Source of the DNA: DATJPR01 sp963752915
GTDB taxonomy: Bacteria; Bacteroidota; Ignavibacteria; UBA10030; UBA6906
Assembly: GCA_963752915.1 (NCBI GenBank)
Contig: CAVVZZ010000013.1
Span: 310,001-374,000, forward strand
Direction: 5' to 3'
DNA: 64,000 nt
Both the position numbers and the translations under genes were made by a program. Shown here in pieces: positions 46,293 through 55,191 of the stretch. Each line of letters starts with the position of its first letter. Position 1 is the first letter of the stretch. Below the pieces are notes generated by a model that had not been told where the DNA came from, ran no database searches, and saw only the letters and a program-made list of their open reading frames with translations.

Positions 46293-46572
46293 TGTGCCGC
46301 ATCTCTGATATGACGGTCGGCGTTCTGTGGTCGCGCTTTGGACTCGCTCACGCGACCGTCGCTCAAAGAATGGTAGACGGTCCAATGATTCTGCGGTGAG
46401 TGGCCCGGAAAGGGACGGGCCGCTAGCGGCCTCAAACATGACGAATTATCGTAAAACTCTCTTGACTTTTGTTGAACATTAGCATAATTTTCTGACCCCA
46501 TCCACCTTCTTTCCAAGCTCCCCTTCGAAGGCGAATGCACGGATGGCTGTCCCTGCTGACAGGAGGTGATGA
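46293..46572. other. Structured leader before the DksA-like gene
   Basis: A 280-nt gap with two inverted repeats: GGTCGCG (46329-46335) with CGCGACC (46351-46357), and the perfect 14-bp palindrome GGCCGCTAGCGGCC (46418-46431). It contains the promoter-like element listed at 46462-46488. The hairpins may end the glycosidase transcript, although neither has a T-tract. Confidence 0.4.
46462..46488 (+). promoter_or_regulatory. Promoter-like element for the DksA-like gene
   Basis: TTGACT (46462-46467) and CATAAT (46483-46488) are spaced 15 nt apart in an AT-rich stretch that stands out from its surroundings. The spacing is short for sigma-70; the TAATTTT overlapping the second box also resembles a Bacteroidota -7 element. 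Confidence 0.35.
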
Positions 46573-46956
46573 ATGCGAAAGATCAAACGCTCGTTCCGCC
46601 GAATGATCCTCGTCGAACTCCTGAAACATCTGCAATCGAGCTACGACTTTGAGCTCAAGCCGGATGCCGTCAGACGTTTACTGCACTCCAATGTGGGAAT
46701 GGATGCACTCTTCTCGTTCAGGAGCGATTCGAGGTTGAACGATCTGAAACGTGCGCTCACACAACTTGACGAAGGATTGTTCGGTATCTGCATTGGATGC
46801 AAGACGCCGATGTCCGAAGAAGAGCTCACACAAGACATCACACGTCGGCTCTGCTCGTCATGCGAATCGGGTTTCAATCATCACTTGATCGACCACGCCA
46901 CGGCAGTGTCACTTGTTGGTCCACGAAGGACTTTTTCCCATTCCGCCAGACCGTGA
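46573..46956 (+). CDS. DksA/TraR-type zinc-finger protein
   Basis: A 127-residue protein with a C4 zinc finger: Cys73, Cys76, Cys94 and Cys97, preceded by LDEGLFGICIGC, the standard DksA/TraR entry. The N-terminal part is helical but lacks a long coiled coil with the paired acidic tip seen in DksA, so direct action on RNA polymerase is uncertain. AGGAGGTGATGA immediately before the ATG is one of the strongest ribosome-binding sites in the window. It converges with the OpgC gene. Confidence 0.85.
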   Translation: MRKIKRSFRRMILVELLKHLQSSYDFELKPDAVRRLLHSNVGMDALFSFRSDSRLNDLKRALTQLDEGLFGICIGCKTPMSEEELTQDITRRLCSSCESGFNHHLIDHATAVSLVGPRRTFSHSARP

Positions 46957-47018
46957 TGCGACGACGGAAGCGGCTCTCTGCGCTGTTCCTGCATTGCGCC
47001 GGGCCCTGTTCACGATAC

Positions 47019-48206
47019 TCACACCTTGAGACGCGTGAGCGGCTTGGCCGCAGGGAGGAGAGGGGATGATTGCTGAGCGGGCCGTGACCAGAACGCCATC
47101 GCGGTGCCGATGAGGATACACACTCCCAGAAGTTCCGCTGACAGAAATATCCACACTTTTCCTCCAGCTTGAACCACAAAGTGGGCAAGCACGTAATCCA
47201 GGATCGTCACGAGGCAGTAAAGGAAAAGAGAGTGTTGACCGGTGATGACAAACGGGCGTGCAATGGACGTGGAAAGAAACATCTTGAATTTCGGTGCTGC
47301 GATCCATACGAGATAGGCGAGGCAGACGAAATGAAGAAAGAATACCGGTTCCAGGAATTCCTTGTAGATCCAGGGGATCTCAAGACTGGCGATCGGGCCG
47401 AAAACCGACGGGATGCTTTGCCCTAGCGTCGACTGCAGCCACGGTATTTTGATGAACGAAAAAATGGCGACTGCTGAAGCAAACAGAGTCAGGATTCTCT
47501 TCCGTGGTATCGTGAGCGTGTTGTTCTGTCTGCGAAATCCCAGATAGAGTCCAAGGATGAAAAGAAACTGCCATGCGAACGGATTCACAAACCAGTCGGG
47601 CATCCAGAGGACATAGTTCAGGGCTTTGAACACCTGTATCGCAGCATAGGTGAATGCTGAAAGCAGCAGAGTCAATACAGGAAACTTCCTGAATCCGACG
47701 AGCGCCAAGGGCACGAACGCCAGAATGACGATGTAGAAGGGGAGGATGTCGACGTAGTCGAGGCAGGATTGAAGGCTGATCAACCCCAGACCCTCGGAGA
47801 TCGGATGAACGGCAAAATCCTGAAGCTGGTGCCGCAAAGGGTCGAGGGAACCTCGGTCCTGCCAGAGAAACGCACAGGTCACCAGGACTCCGAGCGTAAC
47901 GAGCTGGGCGCCGTAGATTTGGCCTGATCGTCGAAGGGCCTTCATCTGGGTGTGAAGGTACCCGTAGCCTGTGAGATGCTTATTATAGACGATGCCGGAA
48001 ACAAACCCCGACAAGAAGACAAAAACCGCCGCAGAGTCAGAGTAACCGTAGTGAATTCTGAATGGGCTGCGAGCCAGATATCCCGCTGTCTGGGTGAGAA
48101 GCAGAAGGTGGTTCCAAAAGATAACGAGGATTGCTGCGCCGCGGAAAAAGTCGACTTCGAGCAACCGGCGTTGGGACGGGGCCTTGATTTCCTCGATCGC
48201 CTTCAA
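47019..48206 (-). CDS. OpgC-like membrane acyltransferase
   Basis: A 395-residue membrane protein with about ten hydrophobic segments. The N-terminus has RRLLEVDFFRGAAILVIFWNHLLL, with the histidine typical of OpgC/acyltransferase-3 proteins, followed by YSDSAAVFVFLSGFVSGIVY. OpgC transfers succinyl groups to periplasmic glucans; homologues elsewhere may modify other surface glycans. The start is TTG with GGAG about 10 nt upstream. It is divergent from the YncE-like gene and converges with the DksA-like gene. Confidence 0.85.
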   Translation of the reverse strand: MKAIEEIKAPSQRRLLEVDFFRGAAILVIFWNHLLLLTQTAGYLARSPFRIHYGYSDSAAVFVFLSGFVSGIVYNKHLTGYGYLHTQMKALRRSGQIYGAQLVTLGVLVTCAFLWQDRGSLDPLRHQLQDFAVHPISEGLGLISLQSCLDYVDILPFYIVILAFVPLALVGFRKFPVLTLLLSAFTYAAIQVFKALNYVLWMPDWFVNPFAWQFLFILGLYLGFRRQNNTLTIPRKRILTLFASAVAIFSFIKIPWLQSTLGQSIPSVFGPIASLEIPWIYKEFLEPVFFLHFVCLAYLVWIAAPKFKMFLSTSIARPFVITGQHSLFLYCLVTILDYVLAHFVVQAGGKVWIFLSAELLGVCILIGTAMAFWSRPAQQSSPLLPAAKPLTRLKV

Positions 48207-48389
48207 TATGGAGGGCTCCTATTGAGGCGAAAAACACCCTTTTCTGACACTGAGTTCCGGGAATTCCCGGGAAAGCCCACTTTCCTCCATCGCTCATTAT
48301 CGAACACGGAATTCCCATCCAGGCGCGACAGGAGAATCGGGCGTAGTCGGATCCTTCACTTTTTCTTTATATCAACGGAGGAGAGCGCA

Positions 48390-49421
48390 ATGGTGAGGAT
48401 TCTCAAGATCCTTTCCCTGCTGACCGTGGTTGCGGGTCTGACCGCCGGCGTGCAGGCACAGACATTCAGAGTTCAAAAATTCAGCATCGGCGGCGACGGC
48501 GGCACGGACTACCTGACAGCAGAGCCTGGCACGGGAAGGATATTTGTCTCACGCGGTTTCCATGTCATGGTCCTCGATGGCACCAAAGGGACGGTGATCG
48601 GCGATATTCCGGAAACGCCAAACACGCACGGCATCGCGCTCGTCGCAAAGTACAACCACGGGTTCACGACGAACCGTGGAGATTCCACTGTCTCGATGTT
48701 CGATCTGAAGACCCTGGCCCTGATTAAGAAGATCAAGATCCCGGCCGGCGGACAGGACGGAATCATGTATGATGACTTCCTGGATCGGGTCATTCTGACG
48801 AACCACAGCAAACCCGGGACGGCGACCGCCATTGACCCGAGCACCGGAGTGATCACAGGGCAAGCGCAGCTCGAAGACGATTCGCCGGAAGGGGCAGCGA
48901 GCGATGGGAAAGGCAAACTGTTCGTCAATAATGAGAGGAAGAATACCATCCAGGTGATTGACGGCAAGACCATGACCGCGCTTGCGTCATGGCCGCTCGA
49001 TCCTTGCGAAGGTCCGACTGGGATCGCGTATGATCGGGCGTCCGACCGCATCTTTTCGGGATGCAGCAGGACGTCAGCGGTTGTGGATGCAAAAACGGGG
49101 AGGATTGTGGCGACCATTCAAAACGGTCAGGGTGTGGACGCCCTCGGTTGGGACCCCGAGGAAAAACTGATTTACATCCCGGCCGGACGGGATAGCAACG
49201 TTACCATTGTCCACGAAGATTCTCCCGATAAGTACACAGTTGTCGCAACCGTGACAACCGCGATTGGCGCCAAAACCATCTCCGTGGATCCGGTGAAACA
49301 TGTGGCATATCTCTTCCAACCGGTGTACGGACCTCCTCCGTCAAACGCTCCGCAAGGGGAAAATGGTCGTCGACCGCGCGGACCGGTCGTAGGAGCGTAT
49401 CTCTATGTGATCACGCACTAA
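48390..49421 (+). CDS. Exported YncE-like beta-propeller protein
   Basis: A 343-residue exported protein. After the signal peptide (MVRILKILSLLTVVAGLTAGVQAQ) it repeats strands of the YVTN/YncE propeller type: TGRIFVSRGFHVMVLDGTKG, YNHGFTTNRGDSTVSMFDLKT, KLFVNNERKNTIQVIDGKTM, RIFSGCSRTSAVVDAKTG. It likely forms a seven-bladed propeller used for binding in the periplasm or at the surface. The ATG at 48390 is fixed by GGAGGAG upstream; the longer frame from 47952 overlaps the OpgC gene on the other strand. The ligand is unknown. Confidence 0.9.
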   Translation: MVRILKILSLLTVVAGLTAGVQAQTFRVQKFSIGGDGGTDYLTAEPGTGRIFVSRGFHVMVLDGTKGTVIGDIPETPNTHGIALVAKYNHGFTTNRGDSTVSMFDLKTLALIKKIKIPAGGQDGIMYDDFLDRVILTNHSKPGTATAIDPSTGVITGQAQLEDDSPEGAASDGKGKLFVNNERKNTIQVIDGKTMTALASWPLDPCEGPTGIAYDRASDRIFSGCSRTSAVVDAKTGRIVATIQNGQGVDALGWDPEEKLIYIPAGRDSNVTIVHEDSPDKYTVVATVTTAIGAKTISVDPVKHVAYLFQPVYGPPPSNAPQGENGRRPRGPVVGAYLYVITH

Positions 49422-49476
49422 AAAGAACTGTCGACCCCTGCCTGCTGTACAAAGTATTGACACCGCGAATTTCATT

Positions 49477-49500
49477 AGGCCCTTCAAAGCTGAAGGGCCT
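49477..49500. terminator. Hairpin after the YncE-like gene
   Basis: AGGCCCTTCA (49477-49486) and TGAAGGGCCT (49491-49500) form a perfect 10-bp stem with the loop AAGC, 55 nt after the stop at 49421. No T-tract follows on either strand, so it is either a non-standard terminator or an RNA-stabilising element. Confidence 0.5.
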
Positions 49501-49960
49501 GATGACGGCAGCCTTCAGAGCAGGACTTCAACATCCAATGGATGAGTTCCTCGATCTGTTCATTTTGCCTGTGATCGTCAGGTTCGCGTTGACAATGATG
49601 TTTTGTGCCTGGGGATGCGTCGTTGTGGTTTTGAGCTGCATGTCTCGTTTCAGTCCGCTTCTTCCGCTGGCGACTCCTCATGAACGCCACGTACGCTGAC
49701 TAACAGACGAAACGAGCCCCGCACGAAGGACCCGGGGCTGGTCGTCTGAAAGAAGTCGTGAATTATGCGATTGTTACGAGAGAAATGAACGCGGGGGAGC
49801 TCCTGCGTGTTATGCCAAGTGAGGAGAGTTATACTGATTAACGCCCGTGCTCACCTATCTACGTGACCATTGTTTCCGCCCTTCCTTGTTCCACTCCTGA
49901 TTTATCTGCGGTAGTTCATCTCCAATCTGCGACGCGAGCAATCAATTTGGTGTTTCTTCG
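49501..49960. other. Intergenic region with a second large hairpin
   Basis: A stretch of about 460 nt with no supported gene. Two short frames on opposite strands (49457-49699 and 49484-49690) have no ribosome-binding site. The main feature is the two-stage hairpin listed at 49704-49748. Confidence 0.45.
49704..49748. other. Two-stage hairpin
   Basis: An outer stem CAGACGA / TCGTCTG (49704-49710 and 49742-49748) encloses an inner stem AGCCCCG / CGGGGCT (49715-49721 and 49733-49739), separated by a small internal loop (4 nt and 2 nt). No T-tract follows. Function unknown. Confidence 0.6.
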
Positions 49961-51654
49961 ATGCAGTCCGTTGCTTCGGACGGATCTCCAGTTTTGTCAG
50001 TCACATTGATTCCTTGCTCCACAAAACTCTCGAAGGGTACAAATGTTTCGATTGTGGAAGAAGTACACCTCCCGATGCAGGTGGCCAACTCTCGATCATT
50101 TTTCATGAAGGGAAAACCAGGTTTGATAAATGCTCTATTGCGTTCGCAACAAGGGGAACCCTCTCACCGAACGATCTTGAACAGTCTCCCGGAGGGAGTA
50201 GTCATCACTATATGGATGGAAAATTCATCTTCTTCAATCAAGTCGCTGAGAAAATTCTGGGGAGAGGCTCTAAGGATGCTTCCCCAGTAGAGTGGACGTC
50301 AGTCTTTGGGTGCTATGATTCCGACAAAATCACTCCCTACCCTCCGGACCAATTTCCACTCACCCAAGCCATGCGAGGGAAGGTAACCTCTGGTGAAGTA
50401 ATCTTCATAAAGAATCGAGAATGGCCTGAAGGCATCTACATTAATATGTCCGCCAGTCCGTTGAGAGGCACAGATGGTTCGGTACATGGTGGCATTGTTA
50501 CCATTCGCGACGTCTCCGAAAGGGTACAAAATGAAGAACAATTGGAAAAACTTTCGAACGCAATTGAGCAGACCGCTGACAGTGTCATCGTGACGAACAC
50601 GCAAGGAGTGATCGATTATGTAAATGCAGCTTTCGAAACAACTACGGGCTACACGCGCGAAGAAGCCTTAGGGCAAACACCACGAATGCTCAAGTCTGGC
50701 ATGCACGATAGGCCGTTCTACAAGAAGCTCTGGGGAGAAATTCTTAACGGGAATTCCTACCGGGGAACGACGATCAACAGGAAAAAGGATGGTGCACTTT
50801 ACTCGTCCGAACAGACGATCACGCCAATAAAGGGCAAGGATGGAAACATCACGAGCTTTGTCACGGTCATGAAGGACATCACCGAGCTCAAGGAAAAACA
50901 CGCACAGGATGCACGATTGGAAGTTGCGCGAGAAATACAACAGCGTCTTCTTGGGTCAGACCTATCCGTGCCCGGTTTTGACGTCGCCGGAGCTACCCAT
51001 CCAGCTATCGAGATGTCCGGAGATTTTTTCGATTTCGTTCCGTTGTCAGACGGCCGGGTCGGTATGGTCGTCGCTGATGTCATTGGGCATGGCATTGGAG
51101 CCGCACTGATTATGATGCAAACACGTGCGTACTTGCGCGCATTTGCAAAATCAGAGTCCGACCCGGGTGCAATCCTGACCCTGCTGAACCGAGAACTTGC
51201 ACGTGACCTCGACGATGATCGCTTTGTTACCCTGGTATTAGCCTGTCTCGATCCTCGTCGTAACACCATGGAGTACGCCAGTGCTGGACATGTCCCCGGA
51301 TTCCTCCTGAACAGTTCCGGCAACGTGGATCGGGTTATGGAGAGTACTGATATCCCCCTTGGAATCAAACACGATTGGATATTTCATAGGAGTGAACCGA
51401 TCACGCTGGCTCCCCAGGACGTTCTGGTCTTCATCTCAGATGGACTTGCGGAAGTGACCCTTGATGATAAGGTGGAATATCATCCTGACCGAGTTCTTGA
51501 TATTATCGCACAGCACAGGATGGCCGGTTCTCGAAAGATACTGGAGAATCTGTATCAGGAAGTCTGCTGCCTTTCAGACAGTCCGCCCCAGCTCGACGAC
51601 ATGACATGCATTATCTGTAAAGTTGCATCTTCAGGTGCTCTGGATCCTATCTGA
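49961..51654 (+). CDS. PAS-PAS-SpoIIE phosphatase, apparently frameshifted near the first PAS domain
   Basis: The intact part (frame from 50014 to 51654, 546 residues) encodes part of a PAS domain (YMDGKFIFFNQVAEKILG), a second PAS (EQTADSVIVTNTQGVIDYVNAAFETTTGYTREEALG), and a SpoIIE phosphatase (HPAIEMSGDFFDFVPL, MVVADVIGHGIGAALIM, YASAGHVPGFLL, VFISDGLAEV). The beginning of the first PAS (HRTILNSLPEGVVIT) lies in another frame, from 49961, and joins the main frame near 50205-50215. A single-base change there explains both pieces. The upstream residues of the 50014 frame do not resemble a protein domain. This may be a sequencing error, a decaying gene, or slippage. No ribosome-binding site decides the start. 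Confidence 0.8.
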
Positions 51655-52230
51655 CCTGCAAATTGAAAGTTACCATCCCGGGAACACCATTTCCCTTCTG
51701 AGGATCTTGAAGCACGTGTCGCTGGCTGGGAGTGCTTCTTTGGATCTAAAATGCCATGATCTGCGGGAAAATGGTGGAAAATGCCCTCTCTATGCGCCAA
51801 GGCTAGTAATTATAGGAATGTCCCGGTTCTCTGCGAGGATGAAAGAACGGAAACCGTGGAGAATATTGCTCTCCCTTGACCTCAGAATAGCCTTCTTTCA
51901 GGCAAAGTCGAAGAGACAAATTTCGGACAGGCGAACTCTTCCTCTTCCGAGAATGGATTAGCTACTCTTTCATTCTTTCGGCCGATTTCATTGCGGCAAA
52001 ATTTCACCTTCTTGTCCTAGAAAAGCAGCGACTACGTTGCTCGTATTCCAAGCGAACACGTGCAGCGACTCCAACGTGCTCGATGCCCGTAACTGACTCG
52101 CCCCGCTTGTGAACGGTTGATTCGTGACCAGGCGAGGCTGACATCAAGCCATGTGAGCAATGAAGTGCTTAGACCAGTTGTATGGCGGGCAAAGTCTCTG
52201 TGCACGGCAAACAACTACCGAGGAGGCAAA
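51655..52230. other. Intergenic region without recognised gene
   Basis: A 576-nt gap between the PAS-SpoIIE gene and the OmpA gene. Open frames here lack start signals. I saw no hairpin, repeat or operator that I could support; the promoter of the OmpA gene must be in this region. Confidence 0.45.
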
Positions 52231-53418
52231 ATGGCAACGCGATCTGTCTTGACGTTCATTCTGTTCACTTGTGTGCTAGTGTTTATGACGTTCGTCCCCA
52301 TGGATTCGGGCATTGCACAAGATACCAAAGGGCGATGGATGATTGGGCTCCACGGCGGCGGCAATAAATGGTTCGATGATTACAACAAGGTGGTGATTGG
52401 TGAGGGAGGGGAAGTCGTGCTGCAGTATGGCATGAGTCGGGCGTTTTCGGCCGGTTTTGTTACCGGATATGAAGAACTCAAATCGAACCAGGATCCCGCG
52501 TTGAACGGGGTCACCTATCTGAAGTTGCAGGCGATTCCAGCCTCATTCATAGGATGGATTCATTTTGCCCCGGACCAACAAATCAATCCCTATCTGTATC
52601 TCGGGGTCGGAGCGTTGTTCTACAAACGCACGTCTGGCGGCAATATCGGAGTCACGAATGGCCAGTTTAAGACCTCGTTGCATGTTCCGGTTGGCGTTGG
52701 CGTCGAAATCTATGCGTCGAAGAACGTCGCACTTGTTGTTGACGCCGGATACAGGGTTTTGGACGATTACACCGACGGACGCAAATCCGGGAAAATTGAT
52801 GGATATGCCACTGCAAAAGCAGGCGTGAACATCTACTTCGGTACAAGCGCCACCGAAAAAGACGAACTCGCCAGACTCGAAGCACGGCGGATCCAGGATT
52901 CGACCGATGCAGAAGTGAAACGCCTGAAGAGTCTGGCCGAAGCAGACCTCCAGAGAGTGAAGGCCCAGGCCGATGCAGAGAAACAACGAATAAAAGATTC
53001 GACCGATGCAGAAGTGCGACGGCTGGCGGACGAGAATGCGCGCCGCCTGGCAGATACAGTCATGGTCCTTGAAAGAGGCAAAACCGTTGTTCTGAAGGGC
53101 GTCTTCTTTGAGTCTGGCAAGTCAACTCTGACGGGTGACTCCCAATTTACTCTCGAAAAAGCACTCAACGCACTTACTGCTAGTCCGGCTGTCAACGTCT
53201 TGATTGTTGGCTACACGGATAATATTGGCAGTGCAGCCACGAACCAGAGACTCTCCTTACGCCGGGCACAGGCAGTCAAGTCGTGGTTGGTAAGGAATGG
53301 CATATCTGCGAAGCGCTTGACGGTAGCCGGGAAGGGGCCTGATGATCCCATCGACGACAATTCTACGGCTGAGGGTCGGGCGAACAACAGACGGATTGAA
53401 TTCCGTGTTCTGAAGTAG
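52231..53418 (+). CDS. OmpA-family outer-membrane protein
   Basis: A 395-residue protein with a signal peptide (cleavage after GIAQ, about residue 30), an eight-strand beta-barrel (about 35-210; VGALFYKRTSGG, VPVGVGVEIYASKNVALVVDAGYR), an alpha-helical charged linker with repeated DSTDAEVKRL (about 215-285), and a C-terminal OmpA peptidoglycan-binding domain (about 295-395; FFESGKSTLTGDS, VLIVGYTDNIGSAATNQRLSLRRAQAV). It ties the outer membrane to the cell wall. AGGAGG lies 4 nt before ATG 52231; the frame upstream is not protein-like. A terminator follows. Confidence 0.95.
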   Translation: MATRSVLTFILFTCVLVFMTFVPMDSGIAQDTKGRWMIGLHGGGNKWFDDYNKVVIGEGGEVVLQYGMSRAFSAGFVTGYEELKSNQDPALNGVTYLKLQAIPASFIGWIHFAPDQQINPYLYLGVGALFYKRTSGGNIGVTNGQFKTSLHVPVGVGVEIYASKNVALVVDAGYRVLDDYTDGRKSGKIDGYATAKAGVNIYFGTSATEKDELARLEARRIQDSTDAEVKRLKSLAEADLQRVKAQADAEKQRIKDSTDAEVRRLADENARRLADTVMVLERGKTVVLKGVFFESGKSTLTGDSQFTLEKALNALTASPAVNVLIVGYTDNIGSAATNQRLSLRRAQAVKSWLVRNGISAKRLTVAGKGPDDPIDDNSTAEGRANNRRIEFRVLK

Positions 53419-53454
53419 AGCACAGATAACTTTCACCATCGTTTCATACTGACA

Positions 53455-53490
53455 CGAAGGCTCGGGTCGCCCCGGGCCTTCGCGTTTCTG
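53455..53490 (+). terminator. Terminator after the OmpA gene
   Basis: CGAAGGCTCGGG (53455-53466) pairs with CCCGGGCCTTCG (53471-53482) with one G-U pair and a TCGC loop, followed by CGTTTCTGG with a short T-run. It lies 36 nt after the OmpA stop. Confidence 0.75.
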
Positions 53491-53668
53491 GTGACACTAG
53501 GCACTCTCTCCGGTCGGTCGTCGTTATTCGCGTCTGAGATCCGAGTGTCCTCAATACCCTGAGTCATCTGTCCATCAGGCCAGTACACATTGACGTCGGG
53601 TGAGTGCTTTTATCGCCTGTACTTCCGGCGTGTCCCCGCCGCCGCAATCGGCGCCTGCGAAATTGAAT

Positions 53669-54214
53669 CTAGGCCGCCTTCTGAACACTTTGCGCCTTTG
53701 TAAATTCAGCAAGAATCTCGATCCTCACCTCATTACTGACCACGACACCACCAACCTCTGTCAGCCCGTTCCATTGCAGACCGAAATCAAAGCGGTTGAG
53801 TTTGCCGGCAATCTCGAACCCTGCGACCGTGCTTCCTCCAAATCCGGAGACGATGCCGTTGTAGATCACGTCAAGTGCGACTTCCCTGGTAACGCCGCGA
53901 AGAGTCAGATTGCCGACCACCCGGAGTTCGTGTTCGGAGAGTTTCTTCACGGACGTTGACACAAACGACATCTTCGGATAGTTCGCGGCGTCGAAGAAAT
54001 CAGCGGACTTCAAATGCCCGTCGCGCTGCTCATTCTTTGTGTTGACGCTCGCGACATTCGCCTCGAACGAAATCTTCGCGTCACTAAAATCATCCTGCGA
54101 GGATTGGATCGTTGCTTCGAACGCATCAAAGTGTCCCGTTACGGTGGAGACCACGAGATGTCTGACCTTGAAATTCACTTCAGAGTGGGTGGGATCGATT
54201 TTCCAGGTTGTCAT
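53669..54214 (-). CDS. YceI-family lipocalin-like protein
   Basis: A 181-residue YceI protein. MTTWKIDPTHSEVNFKVRHLVVSTVTGHF is the standard start, and NLTLRGVTREVALDV and FGLQWNGLTEVGGVVVSNEVRI are typical. It forms a beta-barrel that binds polyisoprenoid lipids such as quinones. There is no signal peptide, so this is a cytoplasmic version. It lies downstream of a Crp/Fnr gene with 122 nt between them, and a palindrome lies just upstream of its start. Confidence 0.93.
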   Translation of the reverse strand: MTTWKIDPTHSEVNFKVRHLVVSTVTGHFDAFEATIQSSQDDFSDAKISFEANVASVNTKNEQRDGHLKSADFFDAANYPKMSFVSTSVKKLSEHELRVVGNLTLRGVTREVALDVIYNGIVSGFGGSTVAGFEIAGKLNRFDFGLQWNGLTEVGGVVVSNEVRIEILAEFTKAQSVQKAA

Positions 54215-54244
54215 TGCGGTGTGCCTTTCGTGGCATGAGTGATT

Positions 54245-54260
54245 GTGTTGTCGATAACAC
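54245..54260. promoter_or_regulatory. Operator-like palindrome upstream of yceI
   Basis: GTGTTGTCGATAACAC is palindromic except for one pair (positions 6 and 11). It lies 31 nt upstream of the YceI start and downstream of the Crp/Fnr gene. It could be the site of that regulator, although it does not match the standard Crp or Fnr consensus. Confidence 0.45.
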
Positions 54261-54336
54261 TACCAATATACCATGCAAGCCTTCCGGCCACATTCACGTA
54301 GGGTAAGAAATGGGATGAACCTATGGTAACGGAGCC

Positions 54337-54921
54337 CTACCGCTTCAGCGAAAGCTCTTTGCGGATACGACTGAGCGATTGGGGGGTGATTCCAAGATAC
54401 GATGCGATGTAGGTCTGCGGTATGTGTTCAACCAGGGCGGGATACGTTGAGAGGAACGAAAGATACCGATCTTCTGCGGATGCGCTGAGCGCTTCATTGA
54501 TGCGTTTATGCGTGGCGACATAATTCGCCTCCTGCAAGAGACGGAAGAAGCGCTCCATCCGTGGGACCGATTCCAGGAGCTTGTCTCTCGCGGATTTTTC
54601 GAGGAGCAGGACTTCGGAGTCCTGAATTGCATCGATATTGTATGTGGTCGGCAGTCCGGAGAGATAACTATTCAGGTCCGAGATCCACCAGTCTTCAATG
54701 GCGAATTGCATCAGGTGTTCGTCTCCCTTGTGATCGACGGTATATGCCCGAAGGCAACCGCTGTTGACGAACGCGAGGTGTCTGCAGATACTCCCTTCCT
54801 CGAGAAGAAACTGACGCTTTCGGACGGTTTTGGAAACAAGGAATCGCGTACACTGGGCAAACTCAGCGTCCGTGAGATGCACGCGCTTCTCGATATGTGA
54901 GCGGATGATGTCAAACATCAT
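54337..54921 (-). CDS. Crp/Fnr-family transcriptional regulator
   Basis: A 194-residue regulator with a cyclic-nucleotide-binding-type beta-roll (about 25-125; RKRQFLLEEGSICRHLAFVNSGCLRAY, EDWWISDL) and a C-terminal winged helix whose recognition segment is TYIASYLGITPQSLSRIRKEL. The beta-roll lacks the cAMP-binding RxS motif and the Fnr cysteine cluster, so it probably senses something else. ATG 54921 (or 54918) is preferred because the longer frame begins with TTG. It lies upstream of yceI on the same strand and may regulate it. Confidence 0.9.
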   Translation of the reverse strand: MMFDIIRSHIEKRVHLTDAEFAQCTRFLVSKTVRKRQFLLEEGSICRHLAFVNSGCLRAYTVDHKGDEHLMQFAIEDWWISDLNSYLSGLPTTYNIDAIQDSEVLLLEKSARDKLLESVPRMERFFRLLQEANYVATHKRINEALSASAEDRYLSFLSTYPALVEHIPQTYIASYLGITPQSLSRIRKELSLKR

Positions 54922-55191
54922 TGTTGAAGGACAGCACAACAATAATACACATTTGCCAAGTTTGAATCACCTCCATCTGTGAGGACGTGGGCCAAATTAA
55001 GAGAATTCCTGTCAAGTGTTGCATAAGCTTCCATTGCGATTCTGATCGACCTGGCCCGCTCGACAATCACACTTACAATGTAGTATTTGAAAGGAACTCT
55101 CGCCATCTTCTGTTCTCAACAGCACAGTACCCTGAACGACATTCGAAGCGCAAGGATTATTCCCGCACCTTTCTTGAGGAGGCATACCCTC
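54922..55191. other. Divergent intergenic region
   Basis: A 270-nt region between the Crp/Fnr gene (-) and the MBL-fold gene (+). A frame from 55087 runs into the MBL gene but has no start signal. No structure was recognised. Confidence 0.4.

Noticed and set aside
49457..49699. Small ORF with a hydrophobic segment, and an opposite-strand ORF at 49484-49690
   Set aside because: The + frame starts with TTG, neither has a ribosome-binding site, and their composition conflicts; there is no way to choose either.
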